From the NCBI RefSeq assembly GCF_000621745.1, contig NZ_JHXK01000012.1, forward strand, positions 170,395 through 234,394: a DNA stretch of 64,000 nt. Reading direction: 5' to 3'. Positions 1 through 8,603 of the stretch are shown here, piece by piece. A program made the translations under genes and the position numbers. Source of the DNA: Clostridium beijerinckii HUN142. GTDB lineage: Bacteria; Bacillota; Clostridia; Clostridiales; Clostridiaceae. The notes under the pieces are model-generated. The model did not search any database. It saw only the letters and a program-made list of their open reading frames with translations, and was not told the DNA's origin. The stretch's first letter is position 1; the number at the start of each line of letters is the position of its first letter.

Positions 1-2030
1 TTTATTAGAACCTTATATGTTTCCTCTACACTTTTTAATGCATTTTTAATTTCATTCATTTTATTTATCTTTTCTTTATACTCTTTTAACTTAATATGCA
101 TATCTACTATTTCTATATTGTCTAATCCAAGTACAAGAGTTTTTTTTCTTATCTCATCATCTTTATCATCTAATTGTTCATTTATATTTTCTATATCCTG
201 ATTAATTGTGCTAATCTCGTATTCTTTTATAAGTATTTCTTCCTTTTGTTTTCCATAGATTTCCAATTGTTCTAGTACCTCATCTAAAGACTTGCAGCCT
301 AAAACATTATACAAAGATGCTATTACACCTTTATTTCTATTATAATTTGATTTTAATTTAGTAATATCATGTCTGCTAATTTCATCCTCCTTATTTTTTA
401 TCAATAGGGTCATATTATCTTTATAGCTTCTATATTTATCATATTGATTTATCTTACTAATAAAATCCTCATGGGATACTGAATTAGTCTCTTTTATATA
501 AGTATCTAATCTTTTTTCATATTCTTTTATTTTTTCTTTCAACGTATCAATTGATATATTATTTTTCTTAATAAATTCTGCATTTTTAATTAATAGCGAA
601 TATTTTAAATATAATATACCTATTGAGATAAGTATAAGTGTACATATACTTACAATAGGAATTATTTGTTTCAATATACTATATATAAAAATAGAAATAC
701 AGGTTACCCCAGTAAGATAAATATATTTTATTTTTCTATTAAAACTCTTTAAGTCTTCTTCGGATTTACTGTAATCCTGATTTTCCATTTTATATTTTAA
801 TTCTTTTAATCCTTCCTTATAAGAATTAAGTAGTTTCTCTATTTCTTCTCTATTATTTTTTATAAACTCTAAATTACTGATATTGGAAGCTTGTTTGTTT
901 ACATCAATCTTTAATTCAGATATTGAATTTTTTATATTTATGATATCATTAAGTTTTTCTTCTAAATTCTTTTGATCAACTTTCAACGTATATATTTTTT
1001 CCTTTATGTTATTCCCCATTGAAGAAAAAACCTTATAATTTCTTATCTTCTCGTTTCTCACTCTTAATTCTTCTTCTAATTCACAAAGTTTATTTAATTT
1101 TTCTTGTTTTATGTCTAATAAACTTAAATATCTGGCACACTTTTCATTAATTTCATCCAAATATTCAGCTGTTATATATTCATCACCCTTTTTAAGCTCT
1201 TCAATTATGGCATCTTGTTTTCTTTTAAGTTGCTCGCCTTTAACTAAATAACTACTTATTTCTTTGTAGTCTTTTTGAAGCTTTATCTTCTTAATATACC
1301 TTTTGTATAAATCTAACTTTTGAATTTGTTCTTTTATACTACTTTTAATATCTTTCTTCCTTAGTAAGTTTTCTTCATTTTGCACGTTTTCTTCAGCTAA
1401 TTTATATGCTTCCCACAATTCTGTTTTAAGCGAATTATTTCTTTCTTTTAATGAATCAATCTCCCCACCTTTCCTTATTCCTAGCAATTGCTTCTTTTTC
1501 TTTTCTAGCTTCTCAATTACTTTTTTCACAGAAGTATTTTCATCTCCAACATTGTAAACATTTGTTAGCTTCTCCATTATTTCTTCTTCTTTATCTTTTG
1601 ATATAACTACTCCTAATTGACCTATAAATAACGTCTTTATAAAAGTAGATAAATTTATATCGAAAAAATATCTTCCTGGTTCATTCTTATATTCAATTTC
1701 TAAACTTTCTCCAGTTATTTCATCTAGAACTTCACATTCATCTTCTTTTTTTGTTGTACCAAATCTTCTTTTTATAATGTACTCTTTTCCTTCATGTTCT
1801 ATTATTAATTCCCCCGAGATCTTCTCTCCAGATAACGGTAAATATCTTTTTCTATCATTTAATTTACTTCTAGAATTTTCAATTCCATACAACCATATCT
1901 TAATAAAATTCTCAATTGAACTCTTTCCCTTTTCATTTTTTCCATAAATAAGATTGAATCCTCTATCGAAATCTAAGCTTTTATCTTTAAGTCCTGCAAA
2001 AGCTTTTATATTTATTCTTTTAACTATCAA
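1..2030 (-). CDS. YhaN-like SMC/Rad50-type AAA ATPase, membrane-anchored (3' end outside window)
   Basis: This is the large ATPase subunit expected beside a YhaO/SbcD-type nuclease and probably acts in DNA end processing. The reading frame is open from a TTG start at 2030 to the window edge (about 676 codons), so the C-terminal ATPase half is missing. The start is chosen because GAGGTGG precedes TTG, and the protein begins MIVKRINIKAFAGLKDK. Near residues 25-37 is a Walker A-like loop (YGKNEKGKSS), followed by long Lys/Glu-rich coiled coil. Within the coiled coil, bases about 596-728 encode two hydrophobic segments of about 20 residues (IYLTGVTCISIFIYSIL and IIPIVSICTLILISIGIL), a membrane hairpin. 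The B. subtilis yhaO-yhaN pair has this order, and YhaN-type proteins are known to be membrane-linked. SbcC is the alternative, but SbcC has a zinc hook rather than a membrane hairpin. Confidence 0.8.
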   Translation of the reverse strand, partial: MIVKRINIKAFAGLKDKSLDFDRGFNLIYGKNEKGKSSIENFIKIWLYGIENSRSKLNDRKRYLPLSGEKISGELIIEHEGKEYIIKRRFGTTKKEDECEVLDEITGESLEIEYKNEPGRYFFDINLSTFIKTLFIGQLGVVISKDKEEEIMEKLTNVYNVGDENTSVKKVIEKLEKKKKQLLGIRKGGEIDSLKERNNSLKTELWEAYKLAEENVQNEENLLRKKDIKSSIKEQIQKLDLYKRYIKKIKLQKDYKEISSYLVKGEQLKRKQDAIIEELKKGDEYITAEYLDEINEKCARYLSLLDIKQEKLNKLCELEEELRVRNEKIRNYKVFSSMGNNIKEKIYTLKVDQKNLEEKLNDIINIKNSISELKIDVNKQASNISNLEFIKNNREEIEKLLNSYKEGLKELKYKMENQDYSKSEEDLKSFNRKIKYIYLTGVTCISIFIYSILKQIIPIVSICTLILISIGILYLKYSLLIKNAEFIKKNNISIDTLKEKIKEYEKRLDTYIKETNSVSHEDFISKINQYDKYRSYKDNMTLLIKNKEDEISRHDITKLKSNYNRNKGVIASLYNVLGCKSLDEVLEQLEIYGKQKEEILIKEYEISTINQDIENINEQLDDKDDEIRKKTLVLGLDNIEIVDMHIKLKEYKEKINKMNEIKNALKSVEETYKVLI

Positions 2031-2131
2031 AAGCTTCCACCTCTTTCATTAAATCCACTTGCGTACAAATTATTTTCATATTGTTTTTAAATATATTAAT
2101 TCTACAATGAAAAAGTATATTTTCAATTAAC

Positions 2132-3265
2132 TTACATCTCATTAATCCTTACCTCTTCACCTGAGATGCTTTGAAGACCTATCTTTAAAGCCAAGGATAT
2201 AATCTCCATTTCTTCTTCTGTCTCCGCATTTTGTAATTTTTCATATATCTTTTTAGCAAATATGTTTTTTAGTGAATATCCTTTTATTAATTCTGTTATA
2301 TCTAACTTAATTTCACTTTTATCAATAGTTCGCACAAAGTAGAATTCATCTTTGAGCAATTCTTCTAGAAATTCCTCATCTAATGAAAATTCATCAGATA
2401 TTTGTCCCTTTAGGATAATTTTATAAAAATTATTTTTTCTATTATCCTTAGAAATTTCTGATATTATTCTATTTTTGACTTCATTATATCCAAAACATCC
2501 TTCAATATTTATTCCCTTTTCATAGTAATTTCTTACTGATGTTCTAACAAATCGACTTTCTACAAATCTATTCTTAAGCTCTAATAATACTACCCCTTTA
2601 TCTTCAAGCTCATCGAACCCTCTTCCTTGAGGGCATCCACTGTAACTATAATAAGTATTTCCTATTTTCTTAACTTCAGAAAACTTATGTCTATGTCCTA
2701 ATGCTATATAATCCAAATCACTTTTAAGTATATCCTCTTCCGTAATTGGATTATAGTTATTTCCTTCTTCTACACTCGAAATTTCTCCATGAATAACCAT
2801 TATATTGTTATATCCGTTAATTCTTTTAATATCTTTTAATAAAGATTTACTAACATGTGTAGTATTAAACCCAGCTCCCCAAATAACAGTATTTAAATCT
2901 TCCAAGATTATCTTTTCAACTCTTCCTTTAAAAATATGAACATTACTTGGCCAATCAACAATGCTATAAAAAGACTTTTCATTAAAAGGATCATGATTAC
3001 CTGGACTTATAAAAACTTTTACCTTGCTAATATTTTCAAAACAACTTTTTATGAAATGAAGCGTAGTTTTTTTTACAGATAAATTATCAAATACATCTCC
3101 TGCAATTAATAAAATATCTATTTCTTCATTTTGAGTTATCAGCATTATCTTCTCAAAAACTTGTTTTAATTCCTCTTTACTCTTTAGTGCTAGCTTTGGT
3201 GTCATTCCACTAAAAGGCGTATCAAAATGTATATCTGCTGTATGTAAAATTTTAATTTTTCTCAT
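2132..3265 (-). CDS. YhaO-like metallophosphoesterase, DNA repair nuclease (SbcD/Mre11 type)
   Basis: This is a calcineurin-like phosphoesterase predicted to be the nuclease partner of the ATPase encoded just downstream. The metal-binding motifs appear in order: DIHFD (about residues 11-15), GDVFDN (about 56-61), GNHDP (about 90-94), VIHGEIS (about 158) and GHRHKF (about 192). At 377 aa it is close to SbcD/YhaO length. It lies upstream of the YhaN-like gene on the same strand with a gap of about 100 bases, so the two are probably co-transcribed. YhaO rather than SbcD is inferred from the membrane-hairpin partner. Confidence 0.85.
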   Translation of the reverse strand: MRKIKILHTADIHFDTPFSGMTPKLALKSKEELKQVFEKIMLITQNEEIDILLIAGDVFDNLSVKKTTLHFIKSCFENISKVKVFISPGNHDPFNEKSFYSIVDWPSNVHIFKGRVEKIILEDLNTVIWGAGFNTTHVSKSLLKDIKRINGYNNIMVIHGEISSVEEGNNYNPITEEDILKSDLDYIALGHRHKFSEVKKIGNTYYSYSGCPQGRGFDELEDKGVVLLELKNRFVESRFVRTSVRNYYEKGINIEGCFGYNEVKNRIISEISKDNRKNNFYKIILKGQISDEFSLDEEFLEELLKDEFYFVRTIDKSEIKLDITELIKGYSLKNIFAKKIYEKLQNAETEEEMEIISLALKIGLQSISGEEVRINEM

Positions 3266-3450
3266 AATATCACACCTAAACTTTTTTATATAACGAACTT
3301 TTGTTCTAATTTTACCACGAAATTTACGAACAGTCCAAAACGATTATATTTTTTAATTTTATTATCTATATAAATATTACTTTCTCATATATTACATCAA
3401 AAATTATTATATGAGTTTATAATTTGAACAGCTAAATACATATTTAAGTA

Positions 3451-3498
3451 AAAAATAAGAGATGTATTATACAAATGTATAATACATCTCTTATTTTT
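3451..3498 (-). terminator. Perfect 22-bp hairpin terminator of the spore protein gene
   Basis: The arms 3451-3472 and 3477-3498 are perfectly complementary around a 4-base loop (AAAT). The outer A5/T5 ends make it usable in both directions. It sits about 60 bases past the spore protein stop codon and also separates that gene from the yhaO-like operon. Confidence 0.85.
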
Positions 3499-3558
3499 AG
3501 AATATGATTAGATTACCTCTAACACATACAAAATTTAATAATAAATTATAAAATCTTA

Positions 3559-3750
3559 CTAAATTCTATGTTCATATTCTTCTACCATTCTTTTCACCAT
3601 TTCTCCGCCTACTGAACCACATTGTCTCGAACTCAAGTCACCATTATATTCTTTAAATGGTATTCCTAGCTCCTGAGCTACTTCGTCCTTGAATTTTTCC
3701 AAGCCACGTTTTGCTTCTGGAACTAATGCTCTATTATTGTTGTTTGACAT
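3559..3750 (-). CDS. Small acid-soluble spore protein, alpha/beta type
   Basis: This is a 63-aa DNA-binding protein that coats spore DNA and protects it from UV and heat. It shows the family signatures: an N-terminal region ending in KFKDEVAQELGIPF, which contains the expected GPR protease cleavage segment, and the C-terminal SRQCGSVGGEMVKRMVEEYE. The length is typical. A strong GAGGAGGGG ribosome binding site precedes the ATG. It stands alone between a terminator and AT-rich sequence, as most clostridial ssp genes do, and is probably transcribed by forespore sigma G. I could not identify a clear sigma G promoter. Confidence 0.95.
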   Translation of the reverse strand: MSNNNNRALVPEAKRGLEKFKDEVAQELGIPFKEYNGDLSSRQCGSVGGEMVKRMVEEYEHRI

Positions 3751-3975
3751 AACGATCCCCTCCTCGGCTAATTAGTAGAATCAGTAAACAAAACTTTATA
3801 AATTTCATCTACCGATAATAGTATTTTAACCTTTGGCTTGTTTATTATTCTTATTAATATAAGGGCATCCTTCAAAATTTATCCTCTTGAAATATTCTTA
3901 CAAATATTAAAAATCAAAATTTCTAAGTAATGCAAACTCATTCTTTCTACCATTGCATTAGTAGTTCATTTTATT

Positions 3976-4956
3976 CTATACAACTATCTCTTTAAATGTA
4001 GTTTCTACATCTCTTTTTATATCAACGAATATATCGTTCTTATCCTTAATAAAAGAATTTAGTAAATCAATTGTTATTAAATTCAGTTCACTAATATCCT
4101 TATTTGTAATTAGATTATCATCTTTACCTCTTTGCAAATACTTATTCATATCTTTAAAGAATCTATATACTTCATCTTTTATTAAATCTATTGGCATTAA
4201 ATCTTCACTCATATTTAATAATCTTTTTCTAATATCCAATGCTTTTAAAGGAAATAAAAGATACATGTTTCTTTCGCATAATTGCTTAAAATCATATTTC
4301 CATCCTTTTATTATATTAATCTTGCAATCTATATTATTTTCTTCAGTTTCTGATTTTATTTGGTATACATCAGGAACTTCAATACTAGAGTTTAATATTA
4401 TCATAGATTTAGAATAACTTTCTTTCAAAGTATATTCACTTTTATTAACATTCTTCCTCTTTCTTCTATTAAGACTTATTATATTATCATTACTCGATAA
4501 ATTTACCTTAGTTATTATTATTGCTATATTTTCATCATCGTTAACGTGAAACTGCACTCTATATTCAAACTTCCTATACTCATCTTCTACCATTATCCTT
4601 AAATCACAATTTGAATCTTCTAAGGTAATTCCTTCATTTATATCTACATCTTTTCTAGTTATAGTATATTCCATTTTAGTATCTATATTAAAATCATCAT
4701 TATATAATGAATTAATGAACTCAATTATTGTATTATTATTTAATGAGAAGATTCTCTCAATAATTTTATTCAAGTCCTTTCCATTACTATTATCAAATTC
4801 ACCATTCTCTTTGGAGTAATTAAACTTCTCTTTAAAAGATGTATAAGACTTACTACTCTCTTTTTCATTAATTTTATTGCTAATGGATTTTGATAATTTA
4901 TTTTTATTCTCTCTTCCTTTTCTTCTAACTTCATTTAGTAAAACTAATTTATTCAT
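3976..4956 (-). CDS. Hypothetical protein, possibly degenerate Rpn/PD-(D/E)XK-like
   Basis: This is a 326-aa protein that I do not firmly recognise. The start is placed at 4956 (MNKLVLLNEVRRKGR) because GAGGTGG sits at the right spacing; an in-frame ATG 27 codons earlier lacks one. The first 75 residues are Lys/Asn/Ser-rich and probably disordered. Then comes FSLNNNTIIEFINSLYNDD followed by DLRIMVEDE and FEYRVQFHV. This order resembles the N-terminal region of clostridial Rpn/transposase-like PD-(D/E)XK proteins, although the usual E-x-Q catalytic pair is not clear. There is no signal peptide or membrane segment. It is monocistronic. The family assignment is an inference. Confidence 0.6.
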   Translation of the reverse strand: MNKLVLLNEVRRKGRENKNKLSKSISNKINEKESSKSYTSFKEKFNYSKENGEFDNSNGKDLNKIIERIFSLNNNTIIEFINSLYNDDFNIDTKMEYTITRKDVDINEGITLEDSNCDLRIMVEDEYRKFEYRVQFHVNDDENIAIIITKVNLSSNDNIISLNRRKRKNVNKSEYTLKESYSKSMIILNSSIEVPDVYQIKSETEENNIDCKINIIKGWKYDFKQLCERNMYLLFPLKALDIRKRLLNMSEDLMPIDLIKDEVYRFFKDMNKYLQRGKDDNLITNKDISELNLITIDLLNSFIKDKNDIFVDIKRDVETTFKEIVV

Positions 4957-5280
4957 ATCGTATTCCACCTCACAATGGATTATTACCATAATATGTTTGT
5001 AATATTCAAATATTGAATGTATTTTATAATAGATCATTCACAAAACACAAAATAGTTTTTTTATAAATACTTAATTCTTTTTTGTTTACATATAATTAAG
5101 TATATTAATAAAATTATATACTTTTTCTGGTAAGAATCAAGTTGTTTTTCTACATTTTATTTCAAATTATTCTTTTTTTACTTATTTTTAGCCAATTATT
5201 TACATTAGGATATAAAATTAATTGAACTAATTTTTATGGACAAAAATATATTTTTCATAAAGCATACATTTTTATACATA

Positions 5281-5308
5281 AAAAAGCCGTAGTACAATGT
5301 ACTACGAC
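5281..5308 (-). terminator. Terminator of tRNA-Trp copy 1
   Basis: The hairpin CGTAGTAC/GTACTACG (5288-5295 with 5299-5306) is followed on the minus strand by a T run. It is almost identical to the terminator at 7402-7430. Confidence 0.8.
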
Positions 5309-5313
5309 CTTTG

Positions 5314-5388
5314 TGGCAGGGGCAGTAGGATTTGAACCCACAACCAATGGTTTTGGAGACCACTACTCTACCGTTGAGCCATACCCCT
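5314..5388 (-). tRNA. tRNA-Trp (CCA), copy 1
   Basis: This 75-base tRNA has a complete cloverleaf. The 7-bp acceptor is AGGGGTA with TGCCCCT, containing one T-G wobble. The anticodon loop CTCCAAA gives CCA (Trp), the T loop contains GGTTCAAAT, and the 3' CCA is encoded. It differs from the copy at 7436-7510 by one base, in the 3' acceptor strand. Confidence 0.97.
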
Positions 5389-5536
5389 AAGACATTAAGT
5401 ATTGTATCATGTGTATATCATTCATGTCAACAATTTTATCATTTAAATTTTTAATAATTATTCAAATAAGCAAATTATTGTAGCAAATCTAATGGTCCAT
5501 TATTAGCAAGACAAACTTAACTAAATAGTGTTTTTT

Positions 5537-5559
5537 AACTACTTCATAGTAGTTTTTTT
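5537..5559 (+). terminator. Small plus-strand terminator-like hairpin
   Basis: The arms AACTACT and AGTAGTT enclose a TCAT loop and are followed by T7 on the plus strand. It lies just upstream of the promoter of the next gene, so it would stop transcription entering from the left. No plus-strand gene upstream is visible. Confidence 0.5.
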
Positions 5560-5568
5560 AAATACTTC

Positions 5569-5622
5569 TTGTTTAACTACTCATATTATTTTATAATAAA
5601 ATATAATACTTTGATAGTCAAA
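5569..5622 (+). promoter_or_regulatory. Promoter and FabT-like operator of the nitronate monooxygenase gene
   Basis: The sequence shows TTGTTT (5569-5574), a 17-base spacer and TATAAT (5592-5597). A perfect dyad TTTGA-TAG-TCAAA (5610-5622) lies just past the expected start of transcription. TTTGA(N3)TCAAA is the core of the operator bound by FabT-type MarR repressors of fatty-acid genes in Firmicutes. The position fits a repressor site; the identity of the repressor is inferred. Confidence 0.55.
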
Positions 5623-5663
5623 ATATTTTATTGTCGAATTTTTCGTGAAAGGATATATGTAAA

Positions 5664-6731
5664 ATGAATTTTAATTCTCTTAAAATTGGAAATTTAGTTG
5701 CTCCTATTCCTATTATTCAAGGGGGTATGGGAATTGGTGTTTCATCTTCTAATTTAGCCGCTGCTGTTGCTAATGCTGGTGGAATTGGAATTATCTCTGC
5801 TGCGCAACTTGGTTATAATGAAGATGACTTTGAAAAGAACCCTTTAGAGGCGAATTTAAGGGCTTTAAAAAAACATATTACTATTGCTAAAGCTAAAGCA
5901 GTAAATGGCATTATAGGTATTAATGCTATGGTCGCAACTAATAATTATGAAGATCATATAAAAACTGCAATAGAAGCTGGAGTTGATTTAATAATCTCTG
6001 GTGCAGGACTTCCTACTATGTTACCCAAAATAGTAAAGAATTCCTCTGTAAAGATTGCACCAATAGTTTCTTCTTTAAAAGCAGCAAAAGTAATTTTAAA
6101 ACTTTGGGATAAGCACGATAATGTAGCTCCAGACCTCGTCGTAATTGAAGGACCGAAGGCTGGTGGCCATTTGGGTTTTAAAGTTGAAGAATTAGAAGAT
6201 GAAAATTTGGATTTCGATAAATCTGTTGTAGATATAATAAATGAAACAAAAAAGTATGCTGAAAAGTATAATAAAGAAATTCCAGTAGTAGTTGCTGGTG
6301 GTGTTTTTGACGGATATGATATTGCTAAATATTTAAAATTAGGGGCTAGCGGTGTTCAAATGGCCACAAGATTTGTAGCAACTGAAGAATGTGATGCTTC
6401 GAACGAGTTCAAGAATGCCTATGTTAATTGTAGCAAAGATGATATTCAAATAGTAAAAAGTCCTGTTGGAATGCCAGGTCGAGCTATGAAGAATATATTT
6501 GTAAAAAGAACTAGTTCTGAGAAAGAAAAAATAACTCATTGTTATAACTGTTTAACACCTTGCAACCCTGCTAATACACCTTATTGCATAAGTAAGGCTT
6601 TAATAAATGCAGTAAAGGGTAACCTTGATGAAGGTCTTATATTCTGTGGCGAGAACGCAAGCAGAATAACAAAAATTACAACAGTGAAAGAACTTATGGA
6701 TGAATTAGTATCTGAAATTGAAAAAGCTTAA
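5664..6731 (+). CDS. FMN-dependent nitronate monooxygenase / FabK-like enoyl-ACP reductase
   Basis: This is a 355-aa TIM-barrel flavoprotein of the 2-nitropropane dioxygenase family. Family motifs visible are PIIQGGMGIGVS (about residues 15-27), SGAGLP (about 113), EGPKAGGHLGF (about 161-172), VAGGVFDG (about 210) and GASGVQMATRF (about 227). The C-terminal part adds a cysteine cluster (CYNCLTPC...YC, about 293-310) found in clostridial members and absent from classical FabK, so a metal or redox role is possible. The ATG follows AAAGGA. The gene has its own promoter, a FabT-like operator and a terminator. It may detoxify nitronates or act in lipid synthesis; the operator favours the latter, but this is unproven. 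Confidence 0.85.
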   Translation: MNFNSLKIGNLVAPIPIIQGGMGIGVSSSNLAAAVANAGGIGIISAAQLGYNEDDFEKNPLEANLRALKKHITIAKAKAVNGIIGINAMVATNNYEDHIKTAIEAGVDLIISGAGLPTMLPKIVKNSSVKIAPIVSSLKAAKVILKLWDKHDNVAPDLVVIEGPKAGGHLGFKVEELEDENLDFDKSVVDIINETKKYAEKYNKEIPVVVAGGVFDGYDIAKYLKLGASGVQMATRFVATEECDASNEFKNAYVNCSKDDIQIVKSPVGMPGRAMKNIFVKRTSSEKEKITHCYNCLTPCNPANTPYCISKALINAVKGNLDEGLIFCGENASRITKITTVKELMDELVSEIEKA

Positions 6732-6793
6732 AAATAGACTATCCCAAAGAACTAGCTTAACACAAGGCTATCTTTGAGATAGTCTATTTTTTT
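6731..6793 (+). terminator. Terminator of the nitronate monooxygenase gene
   Basis: The long hairpin pairs 6731-6750 with 6771-6790 and contains AAAATAGACTATC/GATAGTCTATTTT, followed by a T run. It begins at the last base of the stop codon. Confidence 0.85.
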
Positions 6794-6836
6794 ATATTAT
6801 ATAGAGATAATATTCTCTTAGCATTTCTTTTATGAG

Positions 6837-7217
6837 TTATACATCTTGGGAAGCTATTACTTCAACCTCACATAATACTCCTTTAGGAAGTTCTTTTACG
6901 GCAACACATGAACGTGCCGGATTACTAATAAAATATTTAGCGTAGACTTCATTAAAGCTAGCAAAATCGCTCATGTTGGCGATAAAACAAGTTGTCTTAA
7001 TTACATTTTCAAAATTAATATCATTAGCTTCTAATATAGCTGATATATTTTTCATTACCTGAGTTGCCTGTTCTTCTATATTACTTCCTACAACCTCGCC
7101 TGTTGATGGATCTAACGGTATTTGTCCTGATGTAAATAATATATTTCCAAAGCCTACTGCCTGAGAATATGGCCCAATTGCTGCTGGTGCCTTTTTTGTA
7201 TTTGTTACTTTTAACAT
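6837..7217 (-). CDS. ridA: RidA family enamine/imine deaminase
   Basis: This is a 126-aa trimeric RidA (YjgF/YER057c) protein that hydrolyses reactive 2-aminoacrylate released by PLP enzymes. The motifs are APAAIGPYSQAV near the N-terminus, the GQIPLDP strand, and the C-terminal ARSCVAV...CEVEVIA carrying the catalytic Arg. The start at 7217 (MLKVTNTKKAPAA) is chosen because GGAGGG lies just upstream; an ATG seven codons earlier overlaps that ribosome binding site. It converges on the flavoprotein gene and lies between the two tRNA-Trp copies. Confidence 0.95.
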   Translation of the reverse strand: MLKVTNTKKAPAAIGPYSQAVGFGNILFTSGQIPLDPSTGEVVGSNIEEQATQVMKNISAILEANDINFENVIKTTCFIANMSDFASFNEVYAKYFISNPARSCVAVKELPKGVLCEVEVIASQDV

Positions 7218-7401
7218 TTTATAATCCCTCCAAATCAAAATTAAGTTATATTAATTTAATTTTTATTAATATCATCGCTATTTAAATATTGATTTTAACT
7301 TATCTTTCTAATAGGAAAAACTAATTACTATCAATAAGAACTTTCTTTCAATCCTAACTATTTCTTAAATTATTTCTTGTTGTAATTAGAATTTTTTATA
7401 T

Positions 7402-7430
7402 AAAAAAGTCGTAGTACAATGTACTACGAC
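7402..7430 (-). terminator. Terminator of tRNA-Trp copy 2
   Basis: The perfect stem GTCGTAGTAC/GTACTACGAC (7408-7417 with 7421-7430) is followed on the minus strand by T6. It is a near-copy of the element at 5281-5308. Confidence 0.85.
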
Positions 7431-7435
7431 TTTTG

Positions 7436-7510
7436 TGGCAGGGGTAGTAGGATTTGAACCCACAACCAATGGTTTTGGAGACCACTACTCTACCGTTGAG
7501 CCATACCCCT
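7436..7510 (-). tRNA. tRNA-Trp (CCA), copy 2
   Basis: This is a 75-base cloverleaf with the same anticodon loop (CTCCAAA) and encoded CCA as the copy at 5314-5388. Here the acceptor stem is fully Watson-Crick (AGGGGTA/TACCCCT), whereas the other copy has a T-G wobble. The bases just 5' of the tRNA (AAGACA on the plus strand) also match in both copies. Confidence 0.97.
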
Positions 7511-7700
7511 AAGACAATATTCATTATATAACATATCTATAAAGAAAGCAACATATTTTTATAAATAGTTATCATGAAAATAAGACTACACTAAATATAA
7601 AATACTTTATATTTATATTCAAATTTCAAATATTCCTTAGTGTAGTATATATAATCACATCTAGTAATAAAAATAAGCATAAATCCGGGAATAAGTAATT

Positions 7701-8603
7701 CTATTTTTTATTATTAGAACCTAAGACTTCATTAGGTTTAGCCCATTTTGATAATTCTTTTATATTGTATAAAATCAAATCATCAAAAGACATATCTCCA
7801 TAATACTTCCATAATTTTATTGTATTATAACCTGACAAATCTAATTTTGTTCCTTTTTCACCATCAGTTATTATTATTATCTTTTTAGGATCTAAATTAT
7901 TAATCTTTACAAACTCATTTAACTCATGGTTATCAAGCTGAATAGTATTTAAATTCAAGGATTTAGTTAAGTAGTCAAAATCATTATTTAATGTAATAAA
8001 CTTATATTCATTTAATGATTTTATCTTCTCATCATATTCCTTTATGCTAGCATCAAAATTTTTGATAGCTTCATTATAATTTTCCTCGTAATAATCTCTA
8101 TTTTGAGGATCTCTATCTTGAATAGCTGCTTTTACATTGTATAATGCTATTTTATACTCTTCTATCCCTTCAAAATAATAAGGATTTTCTTTAGTGTCAT
8201 TATCATGCCCATAATTTAATAATTTTATGCCTCTAGCTAAATTTATTATTCCAAGATTTCCTTTCTTCAACTCACCAATTAGTGAATCACTCCATGGTTC
8301 AAAAGATGTGCCAGAATATATAAATAAATCCATATTGGATATATTATTTAAAACATCTTCACTATATTTAAATTCACTAATATCTTTCTCATTAGTAAAC
8401 ATATACTCTGCATTATTCTTTTCCTTTATAATTTTTTTAACCATATAATATTGTGGTTTATTAACTGTCATTATATTTAGATATTTATCTCTGCTTTCAG
8501 TTCTATTATTCTCAGTATTAGCTAATAAAGGATTTGAAAAAAAACTCATACCAAAAGACAATGCTATGGTTATTATCACCATGGCAAAGGTAATTTTCTT
8601 CAA
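7701..8603 (-). CDS. Exported ZnuA/TroA-like protein lacking the metal ligands
   Basis: This 300-aa protein has the layout of a metal-binding substrate-binding protein (cluster A-I). It has an N-terminal signal peptide (KKITFAMVIITIALSFGMSF) without a lipobox Cys, then segments that align with the family: a DLFIYSGTSFEPW region, DPQNRDYYEENY, a central helix, and a C-terminal IIIITDGEKGTKLD segment. The positions that normally hold metal ligands are replaced: the EPHDYEP loop reads EKDISEFKYSE, DPHxW reads NPYYF, and the third His region reads LNNDFDY. No permease or ATPase gene is adjacent. The TTG at 8603 is preferred because GGAGGTGA lies 7 bases upstream; another TTG at 8609 sits too close. 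Its ligand is unknown; the family assignment is fairly sure. Confidence 0.7.
   Translation of the reverse strand: MKKITFAMVIITIALSFGMSFFSNPLLANTENNRTESRDKYLNIMTVNKPQYYMVKKIIKEKNNAEYMFTNEKDISEFKYSEDVLNNISNMDLFIYSGTSFEPWSDSLIGELKKGNLGIINLARGIKLLNYGHDNDTKENPYYFEGIEEYKIALYNVKAAIQDRDPQNRDYYEENYNEAIKNFDASIKEYDEKIKSLNEYKFITLNNDFDYLTKSLNLNTIQLDNHELNEFVKINNLDPKKIIIITDGEKGTKLDLSGYNTIKLWKYYGDMSFDDLILYNIKELSKWAKPNEVLGSNNKK

Noticed and set aside
5281..7510. A mobile element between the two tRNA-Trp genes
   Set aside because: There is no integrase, transposase or att-like repeat other than the tRNA unit itself, and the enclosed genes are ordinary clostridial genes.
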